64,000 nt of DNA. It comes from Rhizobium sp. GTDB lineage: Bacteria > Pseudomonadota > Alphaproteobacteria > Rhizobiales > Rhizobiaceae. The stretch covers positions 124,001-188,000 of the forward strand of contig JAPZUE010000018.1 of assembly GCA_027533385.1 (NCBI GenBank). The letters run 5' to 3'. Below, in pieces: positions 16,250-26,288 of the stretch (position 1 is the stretch's first letter; each line of letters starts with the position of its first letter). The position numbers and the translations under genes are program-made. The notes below the pieces were generated by a model. It saw nothing but the letters and a program-made list of their open reading frames with translations, had not been told where the DNA came from and searched no databases.

Positions 16250-19200
16250 ATGGCGAACAAGAAGACCGACTCGATAGACGAGAACGCGTTCCAGGCTCTC
16301 GAGGCGGCCCTGAGCATCGATTTCGACGGTGATGAAGCCGCCGCGCCTGCCAAGGCCCGGTCTCAAGCGCGCGCCCCGGAGGCTCCTTTGTCAGATAGTA
16401 TCCCGCGTTCTGCCTCTAAGAAGACGATCGAACGTCGATCGGCACGTGCTGGCGAGCTCAATCCCGAGCCTGCCCCGAAGGCGCCCGCCTTCGCGCCTGC
16501 CAATGATGGCTCCCGCCGCACCCCATCCGCCATTTTGAAGTCACTCGACAGCGCCTCGCTGACGTCCGCTCTGCGCAATGCCGCCATTGTCTCGGGGCTT
16601 TGGGTTCTCGGCGCACTCGGTCTGGCACAGCTTCTGTACGGCAGTGCAATCTGGCAGGCGCCCTCGGTCGCCGATATCGTTGCCATGCCGGGCGTCGTCG
16701 CGATCGTCGTCGGCACCTTCCTGCCGATCATGCTCTTCTTCGCCTTTGCGATCATGATGGCCCGCGCGCATGACCTGCGCAACGCAGCCCGCTCCATGGC
16801 GGAAGTGGCACTGCGCCTTGCCGAACCCGAGACCATCGCCTCCGAGCGCATCATGACCGTCGGTCAGGCCGTGCGCCGTGAAGTCTCTGCGATGAACGAA
16901 GGCATCGAGCGCACGATCGCGCGTGCCACAGAACTCGAAACGCTGGTTCATTCCGAAGTCACCGCCCTTGAGCGCAGCTACACCGACAACGAACTGCGCG
17001 TTCGCGGCCTCGTCCACGAACTCGGCGCCGAACGCGATGCGATCGTCAACCATGCCGAACGCATTCGCTCCTCGATCGTTGGCGCCCATGAACAGCTGAA
17101 GGAAGAACTGTCGCTCGCAACCGAGGAAATCTTGGTCCGCCTGCAGACCTCGGGCGAAGCCTTTGCCTCGATGATCGACATGCGTGCGGCCACGATCATG
17201 GAGAAATCGGATGCGGCCGTGACCGCACTCGGCTCCCTGCTCGCCCACAAGACCGAGAGCATGGTCCAGACGCTGGCCGCCTCGGGCATGTCCCTGTCCA
17301 GCGAGTTCGACACCCAGCTGCAATCCCTGACGTCGACCCTCAGCAAGCGCGGTCGCGAACTGCTCGGCGAATTCGAAACCCGCGCCTCGACACTCGACGC
17401 CAATACCGAAAAGCTGAACGCTGCTCTTAACGAGCGCGCCCGCCAGCTGAACGAAACCCTGGTCGAGCGCACTCGCAACATTGCCGAAACCCTCAAGGGC
17501 AGCGAAAACGCCATCACCTCGTCGCTGGACGACGTTCTCTCGCGCCTCAACAGCTCTCTCGACGAACGCAGCCGCAGCTTCCGTCAGAGCCTGCAGGCAA
17601 GTGCGGATGACGCAATCGTCGACCTCGACCTGCGCTCCGGCCTCTTCGAAGATCGCTTCCAGACGACCATCGGTCAAATCAACGCGACGTTCGACCAGCG
17701 CGTGGCCGAATTCGCAAGCGCCTTCGATCAGCGCTCCGGCACGCTGGATTCCAAGCTGATGGAGAGCCTAGCCCGCATCAACGAGACGGTGAACGGCGGC
17801 ACCGACTCGATCAGCGGCATCCTGAATTCGAGCATCGAGCGTCTGGGCTCGACGCTCACCGACCAGTCGCTTGCGCTGGCAATGACGCTGAGCACCAGCC
17901 AGGAAATGATGGACAGCTCGCTGTCCGACCGCGCCCAGGAAATCGCAGATGCGATGTCGGCGCGCGCAGCGGCCCTGACCGAAAGCCTCGAAAACGCACA
18001 AAAGCGCATCGACCAGGTGATGGAAGAGCGCAGCGGTTCGCTCTACAACGCCTTGACGGACAACCAGTTGCGCTTCGAGCAGACGCTGTCGAGCCGCGCA
18101 GAACACATCGTCAATGCGCTGGAAGCCAACCAGGATCGTTTCGCCGAAACCCTCGATTCGAAGGCACGCGGCATCGCCACCCTGGTCGAAGGTCAGAGCG
18201 AACAGTTGATCGATACGCTCAACACCAAGACCCTCGAACTGGACCTGACGCTGACGGCTCGTACCCAGGATCTCTCCGAAACCTTGAACGACAGCCAGCG
18301 CCGCATCGACGAGACGCTGAGCCAGCGCGCATCCGCCATCATCGAGACCGTTGCCGATGCCGACCGACGCATCGATGCTGCTTTCGCCGAAAAGGCCGAA
18401 GCCATCCGCACGGCCTATTGCGACAATCAGGAGCGCCTGGAGCTGTCTCTCGCCAGCCATACCTCGTATCTCTCGTCGACCCTGGAGGATGCGACGGGCG
18501 ATATCGAACGCAGCCTTGGCCAGCACTCCGGCAAAATTGCGGAAACGGTAGCCACTGGCATTTCGGATCTCGAAACGCGCCTGGGTGCAAGCCAGCAGCT
18601 GCTGGACAACGTCCTGACCAACGCCTCGAATACGATTTCGAACACCGTCGCAGGCAATGCAAACCAGATTGCCGAAACGCTGCAATCCGGCGTCAACGCC
18701 ATCGACGGGCGCATCGCCGAGACGGGCGCTTATCTGCGTTCCAGCCTTGACGCCGCAACCGGCGCGCTGGCAACGACGCTGGGCGAGAACACCGAGCGGA
18801 TTGCCCAGACCATCGATCAGGGCGTCAGCGCCATCGATGATCGTCTGGTCAACACCCATGAGCGGATCCGCGCCACCCTCGATGACCGCACACAGGCGAT
18901 CACCGCCGCGATCGGCGATGCACGCGACGCCCTGGACACGAGCCTCTCGGAACATGCAACCTCCATCGGCGCATCCGTGGCGGCCAGCGCCGGCATGCTC
19001 GAAATGAGCCTGGAAGACCACGAGGACAGCCTGCGCAAGGCAATCGACGATTCGAGCCGTGCGCTGGACGAACGTCTGCGCGGCACCGCCGGCGCGCTGA
19101 CCGAACAGATCCGCGAGGCAGCCGACGACATCACCCGTTCTGCACAGGGCTTCTCGGGCACCGTGGAGCAGTCGGTCTCCGGCATGACCAGCCGCCTCGA

Positions 19201-22003
19201 CGAAACCAGCACCCGTATCGAACAGAGCCTCGGCACGCTGGAAGATCGCCTGCGCAATGGCCTCGACGGTGTCGATGCCCGCGTCAATGATGCCGGCGAG
19301 AAGTTCGCGGCCCGCCTCGATGACAAGGTCGCCGCGATCGAGCGCGTCGGAAACGAGGCAAGCATGCGCGTTGCCCAGGTCATCGACGAAGGGACCAGCC
19401 GCGTCGCCGAAACCTTCGACACCCGCACGCCGGTCATCGAAGAGCGCCTCGCCACCATGGACCGCGCCCTCAATATCGGCCTTGAAAACGTCAACCGCAC
19501 GATCGAAGGCAAGGCTGCAGGTCTCGCGACCGCCCTGCGTAGCGCCGTAACAGAAGCCGCCCGCGATCTCGATGCTGAAGCCCAGCGCTCGGTCGATCGC
19601 CTGACGGAAACCACTGCGCAGTTCGCCGAGCAGATCGGCGAGCGCAGTGCCGAACTCAACCGCACGGTCGAGGAACGCTCCGAGGAACTGGCAAAGCGCA
19701 TCACCGACACGCAGAACCGTCTTGCCGGTCAGGCCGCCTCCATCGCCCAGACCTTCTCACAGGCTGGCGACGTGATCACCAACAAGGTGACGCAGGCCGA
19801 AGCGCTGGTCAGCGCCCAGGTCGCCAATCTCTCCGGCACGCTGTCGGATGTCAGCTCGACGCTGGAACAGCGCGCCGCTGCGATCCGCGATGCGATTTCC
19901 GGCAACACCCAGGAATTCGCGAGCACCATGAACGCGGTCGAGAAGGCACTCGAAGCGCGTGGCAACTCGATCCGCTCGGTTCTCGACGACCGCACCCGCG
20001 AGCTGAATTCCATGCTTTCGAGCCGCTCCGCCGAACTGTCGCGCCTGATCGACGAAAAGGCAGCACCCGTGGTTGCCGCCTACGCCGAAACCGGTCGCGC
20101 CGCAGCCGACCAGATCACGGCTGCCGCCGAGCAGAGCGCCGAGCGGCTGCGCAACGAAAACGCAGCCCTGGTTGACGCCATCAGCCAGCGCACCGACCGC
20201 GCCGTGGCAACCCTCGGCATGGCCGAACAGAGCCTCGTGGCCAGCGCCTCGCAGCTCATCGAGCGTCTCGGCGACAGCAATGTCGGACTGTCATCGATGA
20301 TCGACCAGGCCGTCCAGAGCATCGGCTCGCTCGACAGCCGCCTTGGCGCAACGGCGAACCGCTTCAGCGAGACGGCAAACCAGGCCACCGACATGCTGTC
20401 GACCTCCAACCGCCTTCTCGACGACAAGCTTGGCCGCCTGACCGCCGTCTCCGGCGAGACGCTGCAGCAGGTCTCCTCGATCGTCAGCCGCTTCGGCGAC
20501 CACACCCAGGTTCTGGGCAAGGCCTCCGAACTCCTGTCCGCCGCCCAGTCGAACCTGGTCGGTACGCTCGAAGAGCGCCAGCAGGCCCTGCGCGATCTCT
20601 CGATCGGTCTCGTCAAGCGCTCGGAAGAAATCGAAACAACCATGCAGGCACTCGGCAAGATGGTCGAGACCGCTTTCGACCGCGCCGAACAGCGGTCCGG
20701 TCAGATGGCCGGCAACCTGCGCCAGAGCGTTCAGGCGTCGTTCTCGGATATCGGCCAGATCCTCGGCGAAACCGAAAAGCGCGCCCAGTCGACCGCCGAA
20801 AACATGCGCAACAGCGTCCAGGCCTCGTTCTCCGATGTCGGCCAGATGCTGGGCGAAACCGAAAAGAAGGCGCAGATCACCGCCGCCAACATGCGCAACG
20901 CCCTGCTCTCGGCCGAACAGGAAGCCCAGGTTTCCATCGACAAGACGCTGAGCGAGGCGGAGAAGCGCTCGGGCGAACTGGCAAATCGCCTACGTGGCGG
21001 TCTGGCGGTTTCGCTGAGCGACATCGATCGTCTGCTGGGCGAAGCCGGCCGCAAGTCGGAAGGTGCTGCAGCAGCGCTCCGCGAAGCCATGCAGGTTGCC
21101 GTCAATGAGGCAGTCGCCCGCTTCACCGGTGCCACCGACGAGATCCGCCGCTCCGCCGTCGATATCCGCAAGGAACTCGACCTGACCCGCACCGAACTGA
21201 AGCGCGGCGCCTTCGACCTGCCCGAGGAAGCCAAGGAGAGTGCGGCCCAGATGCGCCGTGCGGTGGCCGAGCAGATCAAGGCCCTGCAGGACATCTCCCA
21301 GCTCGTTGGCCGCACCAGCCAGACGTTGGAAATCTCGGAGCCGGTTGCACGTCGACTGGCGGAAGCCCAGCCCGAGCCGGTACGTCGCCAGCCAGCAGCC
21401 TCCGCTCCGCAGCCCCAGCCGCAGGCGCGGCCGACCGAAAGCCTCGGCCTGCGCGGCAGCCTCGGTGCAACCGAGCCCTACGGCCAGCCTACGGCGCCGA
21501 CCACGCGTGCCGAAGGCGGCGGCTGGATCAGCGATCTCCTGCGTGGCGCATCCCGCGAAGAGCCCCAGGAAGCAGCCCCTGCCCGTCCGGCCCCTGCCCC
21601 GCAGCGTCCGGTCGCCGAAAGCCAGCCGGCGCGCCAGGGCGACACCCGCAATCCTCGCCATATGGTCGAATCGCTGAACTCGCTCTCGGTCGACATCGCC
21701 CGGGCCATCGATCACGACGCTTCGGTGGACCTGTGGCGCCGCTATCAGCGTGGCGAACGCGACATCTTCACCCGCCGCCTCTACACGCTCAAAGGTCAGC
21801 AGACCTTCGATGAGATCAAGCGCAAGTATGACCGCGAACCGGAATTCCGCGTCGCCGTCGATCGCTATATCGCCGACTTCGAGAAGCTGCTGTCGGATGT
21901 GGCACGCACCGACCGCGACAAGTCCATCACCCAGTCCTACCTGACGTCGGATACCGGCAAGGTCTACACCATGCTCGCCCACGCCGCAGGCCGGTTCAGC
22001 TGA
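16250..22003 (+). CDS. gpr: Giant coiled-coil growth pole ring protein (GPR/RgsE type)
   Basis: A 1917-residue membrane-anchored protein. Residues 1-108 are polar and cytoplasmic-looking; two membrane helices lie at about 111-132 and 148-170; residues 175-1690 are almost wholly alpha-helical, built of degenerate repeats around hydrophobic heptads with recurring pieces like ERSGELA, AETL and IDERL; about 1700-1800 is Pro/Ala/Gln-rich; about 1802-1917 is a compact conserved C-terminal domain (NSLSVDIARAIDHDASVDLW, then RYQRGERDIFTRRLYTLKG). This matches GPR of Agrobacterium and RgsE of Sinorhizobium, which form a ring at the growing pole and are needed for polar growth. Agrobacterium GPR is somewhat longer, about 2100 residues. 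A perfect 87-base repeat family lies at 20714. Confidence 0.9.
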   Translation: MANKKTDSIDENAFQALEAALSIDFDGDEAAAPAKARSQARAPEAPLSDSIPRSASKKTIERRSARAGELNPEPAPKAPAFAPANDGSRRTPSAILKSLDSASLTSALRNAAIVSGLWVLGALGLAQLLYGSAIWQAPSVADIVAMPGVVAIVVGTFLPIMLFFAFAIMMARAHDLRNAARSMAEVALRLAEPETIASERIMTVGQAVRREVSAMNEGIERTIARATELETLVHSEVTALERSYTDNELRVRGLVHELGAERDAIVNHAERIRSSIVGAHEQLKEELSLATEEILVRLQTSGEAFASMIDMRAATIMEKSDAAVTALGSLLAHKTESMVQTLAASGMSLSSEFDTQLQSLTSTLSKRGRELLGEFETRASTLDANTEKLNAALNERARQLNETLVERTRNIAETLKGSENAITSSLDDVLSRLNSSLDERSRSFRQSLQASADDAIVDLDLRSGLFEDRFQTTIGQINATFDQRVAEFASAFDQRSGTLDSKLMESLARINETVNGGTDSISGILNSSIERLGSTLTDQSLALAMTLSTSQEMMDSSLSDRAQEIADAMSARAAALTESLENAQKRIDQVMEERSGSLYNALTDNQLRFEQTLSSRAEHIVNALEANQDRFAETLDSKARGIATLVEGQSEQLIDTLNTKTLELDLTLTARTQDLSETLNDSQRRIDETLSQRASAIIETVADADRRIDAAFAEKAEAIRTAYCDNQERLELSLASHTSYLSSTLEDATGDIERSLGQHSGKIAETVATGISDLETRLGASQQLLDNVLTNASNTISNTVAGNANQIAETLQSGVNAIDGRIAETGAYLRSSLDAATGALATTLGENTERIAQTIDQGVSAIDDRLVNTHERIRATLDDRTQAITAAIGDARDALDTSLSEHATSIGASVAASAGMLEMSLEDHEDSLRKAIDDSSRALDERLRGTAGALTEQIREAADDITRSAQGFSGTVEQSVSGMTSRLDETSTRIEQSLGTLEDRLRNGLDGVDARVNDAGEKFAARLDDKVAAIERVGNEASMRVAQVIDEGTSRVAETFDTRTPVIEERLATMDRALNIGLENVNRTIEGKAAGLATALRSAVTEAARDLDAEAQRSVDRLTETTAQFAEQIGERSAELNRTVEERSEELAKRITDTQNRLAGQAASIAQTFSQAGDVITNKVTQAEALVSAQVANLSGTLSDVSSTLEQRAAAIRDAISGNTQEFASTMNAVEKALEARGNSIRSVLDDRTRELNSMLSSRSAELSRLIDEKAAPVVAAYAETGRAAADQITAAAEQSAERLRNENAALVDAISQRTDRAVATLGMAEQSLVASASQLIERLGDSNVGLSSMIDQAVQSIGSLDSRLGATANRFSETANQATDMLSTSNRLLDDKLGRLTAVSGETLQQVSSIVSRFGDHTQVLGKASELLSAAQSNLVGTLEERQQALRDLSIGLVKRSEEIETTMQALGKMVETAFDRAEQRSGQMAGNLRQSVQASFSDIGQILGETEKRAQSTAENMRNSVQASFSDVGQMLGETEKKAQITAANMRNALLSAEQEAQVSIDKTLSEAEKRSGELANRLRGGLAVSLSDIDRLLGEAGRKSEGAAAALREAMQVAVNEAVARFTGATDEIRRSAVDIRKELDLTRTELKRGAFDLPEEAKESAAQMRRAVAEQIKALQDISQLVGRTSQTLEISEPVARRLAEAQPEPVRRQPAASAPQPQPQARPTESLGLRGSLGATEPYGQPTAPTTRAEGGGWISDLLRGASREEPQEAAPARPAPAPQRPVAESQPARQGDTRNPRHMVESLNSLSVDIARAIDHDASVDLWRRYQRGERDIFTRRLYTLKGQQTFDEIKRKYDREPEFRVAVDRYIADFEKLLSDVARTDRDKSITQSYLTSDTGKVYTMLAHAAGRFS
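20714..20887 (+). repeat. Tandem 87-base coding repeat in the GPR-type gene
   Basis: Two units of 87 bases (29 residues) at 20714-20800 and 20801-20887, with a third unit beginning at 20888 and decaying. Units read NLRQSVQASFSDIGQILGE and NMRNSVQASFSDVGQMLGE at matching positions. High identity at DNA level suggests recent duplication, unlike the older degenerate repeats elsewhere in the gene. Confidence 0.85.
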
Positions 22004-22048
22004 TGTGATAATTGGAGCGGATCGACCGGCTCTCTGTTTAGAACAAGG

Positions 22049-22084
22049 AAAAGCCCCGGATCACGAAAGCGATCCGGGGCTTTT
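22049..22084. terminator. Terminator between the GPR-type gene and the Mla operon
   Basis: Perfect 14-base arms AAAAGCCCCGGATC and GATCCGGGGCTTTT around an eight-base loop. A- and T-runs on opposite sides let it serve both convergent transcripts. Confidence 0.92.
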
Positions 22085-22114
22085 CTGTTGGTGGACTGGT
22101 TGGAAACTTCGAAC

Positions 22115-22774
22115 TCAGATCGACTGCAGCGTCCAGGCGACGATATCACCGGTCACGCGGGCAAAGGCACGGTCGAGTGCTTCGACATAGGCGGCGTTGT
22201 CGGTGCCTGCAGACGGCACTTCGGCACGGAAGACGCGCTGTGCTTTCACGGTGCCGTTGCGATCGTTGAGCAGCTTGGCCGAGATTTCCACGACACCACG
22301 GTCTCCGCCTTCGGCGGCAACTTCGAAGGCACGGACATCGGTGATCAGCTGAAAGTCGATCGCAAGCCCCTGCCCGGGTTTGCCGACACCGCCAAGGCGA
22401 CCGGTATTCTCGAACGCCTCGACCAGCTTGGACTGCACGACCCGCGTCAGGCGGTCGCTCCATTGCGACTGGGACAGATAGCGGATCTCCGCGCCGGAAA
22501 CGCGGACCAGGATCTGCTCGCTGTCGAGCGCTTTGAGCGCCGAAGGATCTGCAACAAGCAACTGGCGATTTCGCGCGCTGGCGGTGGTCGTCACCTCGCT
22601 CACCGAAGCGGTCAGATCAAAGGTGTCGTTGACCGCCTTGCTGCCGCAGGCCACGAGGCCAACCGCAAGCGCCGGCACCAGAAGCGTCGCCGACATCCAC
22701 CGGCGAAACCGCGCTTGAAGAGCACTCGCCCCGAACCTGTCCATCGTGTCGTCCTTTCCGGAGCTTCGCGTCAT
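22115..22774 (-). CDS. ABC-type transport auxiliary lipoprotein
   Basis: A 219-residue lipoprotein of the ABC-transport auxiliary family (PqiC-like), the outer partner of the MCE system encoded upstream. The lipobox is LVAC at the end of a hydrophobic stretch (LLVPALAVGLVACGS), so Cys is lipidated. The rest resembles the family: LTRVVQSKLVEAFENTGRLG and ISAKLLNDRNG. The ATG at 22774 overlaps the stop of the MCE gene by four bases; an internal ATG at 22744 is an alternative start and gives a shorter signal sequence. Last gene of the four-gene operon. Confidence 0.87.
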   Translation of the reverse strand: MTRSSGKDDTMDRFGASALQARFRRWMSATLLVPALAVGLVACGSKAVNDTFDLTASVSEVTTTASARNRQLLVADPSALKALDSEQILVRVSGAEIRYLSQSQWSDRLTRVVQSKLVEAFENTGRLGGVGKPGQGLAIDFQLITDVRAFEVAAEGGDRGVVEISAKLLNDRNGTVKAQRVFRAEVPSAGTDNAAYVEALDRAFARVTGDIVAWTLQSI

Positions 22775-24144
22775 CGGCGGGTCCGTCCGTCGTATTCCTT
22801 GACCGTGTCGCCGCCGAAGAGCAGGCGCTGCGGGTCTTCGTCGAAATTGGTGATCGCATCGTTCAAACCGCGAACGGTGTTGCGCGTGTCGTTGACCAGC
22901 GTCTGGATGTCACGCAAGCCCGTCGACGAGAAGCGCTGCAAGTTCGCCGCGATCGGACCGATCTGCGCATTGAGGTTCTCAGCCGTGATGCGGATTGCCT
23001 CCAGCGTCTTGCGCGCCTCGACACTGAGCGAATTGGCATCACCCGAACCGAGGAAGGCGTCGACCTTCTTGAGGATCCCGTCGACCTGCTGCGACGAGGC
23101 GTTCAGGCGGTTGGCGATCTGGGTGAAGTCATCGATCGCCTTGTCGATATCGTCCTTGCGGCCGGTTATGCTGGTCGAAAGATCCTTGAAACCGGCAATC
23201 GCCTCGCGCGCATCCGCCGAGGCTACCGAGACATTGTCCACCACCTGACCGATCTTCTGGCTGTCCACGGCATCGATCAGCCTTGTGACCTTCTGCAGCG
23301 TCTGGTCGGCATTGTTGCCGAAACGCTCGAACGTCGTGGCGGTTTCACGGAAACTGTCGATGGCCGGTCCGATCTTGTCAGATGCATCGGCAAAGCTTGC
23401 GGTCGCGCGTTCGGTATTCGTAAGGATCTGGTCGATTTTCTCCGAGTTGAGCGCCCGGAAAAGGTCCTCGGCGGCGGCCAGCGTGGAATCCAGGCGGCCG
23501 GAGAGGCCGGCGACGGAATCGGACAACGAGCTCACGCTCTTCAGGAACTGGTCGATGCCCTCGGCATTGTCTGCGAGCGACTTGGAGAAGGTCTCGGCAT
23601 TGCGGACCGTGTTGGTGAGCGGCTGACGCGCGTCTGCGATGAACCCCTGCAACTCGGCCACAGCGCCGTCGGCACGCTGCAGGATGCGGTCTGCCGTGGA
23701 CAAGAGGTTGGTCACGCTCGACTGCTCGGCCGTCAGGATCGCCGGCTCGCCGGTGTCGATCGCGCGTGCCAGGATCGGTTCGCCGGAGCCGGGGCCGCCG
23801 CCGGACAGCTCGACGTAGGCCGCACCGGTCAATCCCTGGATTTCCAGCACGGCCTTGGTGCCGGATGTCACCGGTGCGTCGGCGCGCACCTCGGTGAAGG
23901 CAACGGAGAAGTTCGGATCTTCATTGTCGATATAGAGATTACGGACGGATCCGACGGAGATGCCGTTGAAGCGGACGGGCGAGCCGATGCTGAGACCATT
24001 GGCCGAGCCTGGAATACGGATGGCAAGCGGTGCCATCGGTCCGCCACGGCCATATTCGGCCATCCAATAGACGAAACCGAACGCGGCCCCGATGACCAGC
24101 ATCGTGAAAAAACCGACGATCGCGTAATTGGCTTTGGTTTCCAT
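22771..24144 (-). CDS. MlaD family MCE-domain protein
   Basis: A 457-residue periplasmic MCE protein of the Mla/Mce lipid transport system, which ferries phospholipid across the envelope. An N-terminal membrane anchor (YAIVGFFTMLVIGAAFGFVYW, about 7-27) is followed by the MCE domain at about 38-118 with GLSIGSPVRFNGISVG and LEIQGLTGAAYVELSGG. From about 150 to the end are long helical repeats with Asp/Thr/Ser spacing, probably forming an extended tube. Longer than E. coli MlaD, as usual in rhizobia. It lies three bases after the ATPase gene. Confidence 0.92.
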   Translation of the reverse strand: METKANYAIVGFFTMLVIGAAFGFVYWMAEYGRGGPMAPLAIRIPGSANGLSIGSPVRFNGISVGSVRNLYIDNEDPNFSVAFTEVRADAPVTSGTKAVLEIQGLTGAAYVELSGGGPGSGEPILARAIDTGEPAILTAEQSSVTNLLSTADRILQRADGAVAELQGFIADARQPLTNTVRNAETFSKSLADNAEGIDQFLKSVSSLSDSVAGLSGRLDSTLAAAEDLFRALNSEKIDQILTNTERATASFADASDKIGPAIDSFRETATTFERFGNNADQTLQKVTRLIDAVDSQKIGQVVDNVSVASADAREAIAGFKDLSTSITGRKDDIDKAIDDFTQIANRLNASSQQVDGILKKVDAFLGSGDANSLSVEARKTLEAIRITAENLNAQIGPIAANLQRFSSTGLRDIQTLVNDTRNTVRGLNDAITNFDEDPQRLLFGGDTVKEYDGRTRR

Positions 24145-24147
24145 GGC

Positions 24148-24954
24148 TCACTCTACCGGATGTCCGGCGGAAGGCTCCGCGCGGGGAATGGAACGGGCAC
24201 GCTTGCCCCTGAAATAGGCTTGCACCCATGGATCGTCGAAGGCGAGCATGTCATCCAGCGTCCCCTCGACCAGAACGCGTTTCTGCCCGAGAACCGCAAT
24301 ACGGTCGCAGACGGAGAACAGACTGTCGAGATCGTGGGTGACCATGTACACGGTCAATCCAAGGGTATCGCGCAATTGCGCGATCAATTCATCAAACTCC
24401 GCCGCGCCGATCGGATCGAGACCGGATGTCGGTTCGTCGAGAAACACGAGATCGGGATCGAGCGCCAGCGCACGGGCGAGCGCCGCGCGCTTGATCATGC
24501 CACCCGACAGTTCCGACGGGTACTTGTCAGCCGCATCAGGCTTCAGGCCCACCAACTCGATCTTCAGATAGGCGAGCTCGTCCATCAGCCATTGCGGCAG
24601 ATCCAGGTATTCGCGCATCGGCAGCTGGATATTCTCCTTCACGGTCAAGGCAGAAAATAGGGCGCCGTGCTGAAAAAGAACCCCAAGGCGCGTATCCAGC
24701 GCCATGCGCTGCGCATCATCGACGGCATCATAGTCCGCGCCGAGAATTTCGATCTTGCCGGATCGGCGCGGCAAAAGCCTGAGAACCGTGCGCATCAGGA
24801 CCGACTTGCCAGCACCCGAGGCGCCGACGAAACCGAGGATTTCTCCGCGATAGATATCGAGGTTGAGCTTGTCGAGAACGATCTTCTCGCCAAAGCCGAC
24901 CGTCAGATCCTTCACCGACAGAATGGTTTCACGTTGGGAGGGTGTCTTGTTCAT
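24148..24954 (-). CDS. MlaF-type ABC transporter ATP-binding protein
   Basis: A 268-residue ATPase powering the Mla/Mce lipid transporter. Walker A is GASGAGKS, the signature is LSGGM (preceding IKRAALARALALDPDL), Walker B is LVFLDEPTSGLDP, and the switch histidine is in MVTHDLDSL. The DEPTSGLDPIGAAEFD segment is typical of the MlaF group. The ATG at 24954 has GGAGGG upstream; the longer frame to 25074 would read into the permease gene and is rejected. Ten bases separate it from the permease gene. Confidence 0.94.
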   Translation of the reverse strand: MNKTPSQRETILSVKDLTVGFGEKIVLDKLNLDIYRGEILGFVGASGAGKSVLMRTVLRLLPRRSGKIEILGADYDAVDDAQRMALDTRLGVLFQHGALFSALTVKENIQLPMREYLDLPQWLMDELAYLKIELVGLKPDAADKYPSELSGGMIKRAALARALALDPDLVFLDEPTSGLDPIGAAEFDELIAQLRDTLGLTVYMVTHDLDSLFSVCDRIAVLGQKRVLVEGTLDDMLAFDDPWVQAYFRGKRARSIPRAEPSAGHPVE

Positions 24955-24964
24955 GCGTCCCTCC

Positions 24965-26134
24965 TCAGAAATCGATGGCTGCGTAGAACATGGCAAACAG
25001 CCCGTCCACGAGGATGACGACAAAGATAGATTTGACCACCGATGCGGTGACATGGCGCCCGAGCGATTCGGCACTGCCCCCGACCTTCATGCCCTCGACC
25101 GCCGCGATGATGCCGATGATCAGCGCCATGAACGGCGCCTTGATCATGCCGGTGGCAAGCGTCGAATAATCGACCGCTTCATGCAGGCGAGTGATGAAGA
25201 CATCGAAGGTGATGCCAGAATAAACCCAGGCCACGACAGCCGCCCCATAGAGCGCCGAGAAATTGGCAACGATGGTCAGCAGCGGCAGGGCGATGGTCAG
25301 CGCAACGAGCCGAGGAAAGACGAGAACGCCGATCGGATTGAGGCCGATGACCTTCAGCGCGTCGATTTCTTCGCGCATCTTCATCGACCCAATTTCAGCG
25401 GTGATCGCACTGCCGGAACGACCGGCGATCATGATCGCGGTCAACAGGACGCCGATTTCGCGCAGCTGGAGAATGCCAACGAGATCGACGACGAAGACTT
25501 CGGCACCGAAGTAGCGCAGCTGGAACGCGCCCTGCTGCGCAATGATCGCCCCGATCAGGAAGGACATCAGCACGATGATCGGCACCGCACGCACGCCCAT
25601 ATGGTCGAGCTGGTTGACGACGGAAGCCGGCGAAACACCGGCGCCACGGCCAAGCTTGGTCTGGGCACCACGCACCGCCGAACCGAGCACGAACATCATC
25701 GCAACGATATCGTCCCAGAGGCTCAAGGTCATGCGACCGACGGGCTCGAAGATACGTTCGAAAAGATTGCGCCGATCCACGGGTTTGTCGGGGGGCGTCA
25801 CGGCCTCGGGCAGCGCATTGATCAGTTCGCGCATTTCCGCCGTCCCGCCGACGATCTCGATCGACCCGCCACGCGCACGTCGCTCGGCGACGAATCGCCG
25901 GATCAACCAGGCACCGGCGGTATCCATGCCGGAGACGCCGTCGATATCGATCGTTTCCTGCCGCCCGTCCGTTGTATCGACCAGCGGGCCGGCGGACTTG
26001 ATCATGTCGCTGAGGCTGTTGTTTTTCCAGCGGCCCACAAGCCGGATCAGCCGAGCCTTGCCGTCAGGCTGATCCTGGATTTCGATACGGGCGTTTTCGG
26101 ACTGGACCGGACTCAATGTGGCGACAACTTCCAA
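24965..26134 (-). CDS. MlaE-type ABC transporter permease with N-terminal STAS domain
   Basis: A 389-residue inner membrane permease. Residues about 1-115 form a STAS-like domain (RLVGRWKNNSLSD, IDIDGVSGMDTAGAWLIRR), fused ahead of the MlaE membrane domain, which in other bacteria may be paired with a separate MlaB protein. The membrane part has the conserved GRSGSAITAEIGSMKMREEIDALKV (shown by its parts GRSGSA, EIGSMKM, EEIDALK) and several helices to the end. First gene of the operon permease-ATPase-MCE-lipoprotein. Confidence 0.93.
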   Translation of the reverse strand: MEVVATLSPVQSENARIEIQDQPDGKARLIRLVGRWKNNSLSDMIKSAGPLVDTTDGRQETIDIDGVSGMDTAGAWLIRRFVAERRARGGSIEIVGGTAEMRELINALPEAVTPPDKPVDRRNLFERIFEPVGRMTLSLWDDIVAMMFVLGSAVRGAQTKLGRGAGVSPASVVNQLDHMGVRAVPIIVLMSFLIGAIIAQQGAFQLRYFGAEVFVVDLVGILQLREIGVLLTAIMIAGRSGSAITAEIGSMKMREEIDALKVIGLNPIGVLVFPRLVALTIALPLLTIVANFSALYGAAVVAWVYSGITFDVFITRLHEAVDYSTLATGMIKAPFMALIIGIIAAVEGMKVGGSAESLGRHVTASVVKSIFVVILVDGLFAMFYAAIDF

Positions 26135-26288
26135 ATTCGCGCCGGGACGATCCGGATCCGCAAATCACGTGAGAGATGGCTTCACACTATAATCATCGGC
26201 GCCCGCGAACAAATCCTTTGCAAACCGTTAATCGGGTTTTCCTGCCCGAATGACGTGCGCCATGACTGCTTTGCAACAAACCGTGAGC

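Noticed and set aside
17768..19021. A 417-codon open frame on the minus strand inside the GPR gene
   Set aside because: Mirrors the GPR repeats; no start signals or homology recognised.
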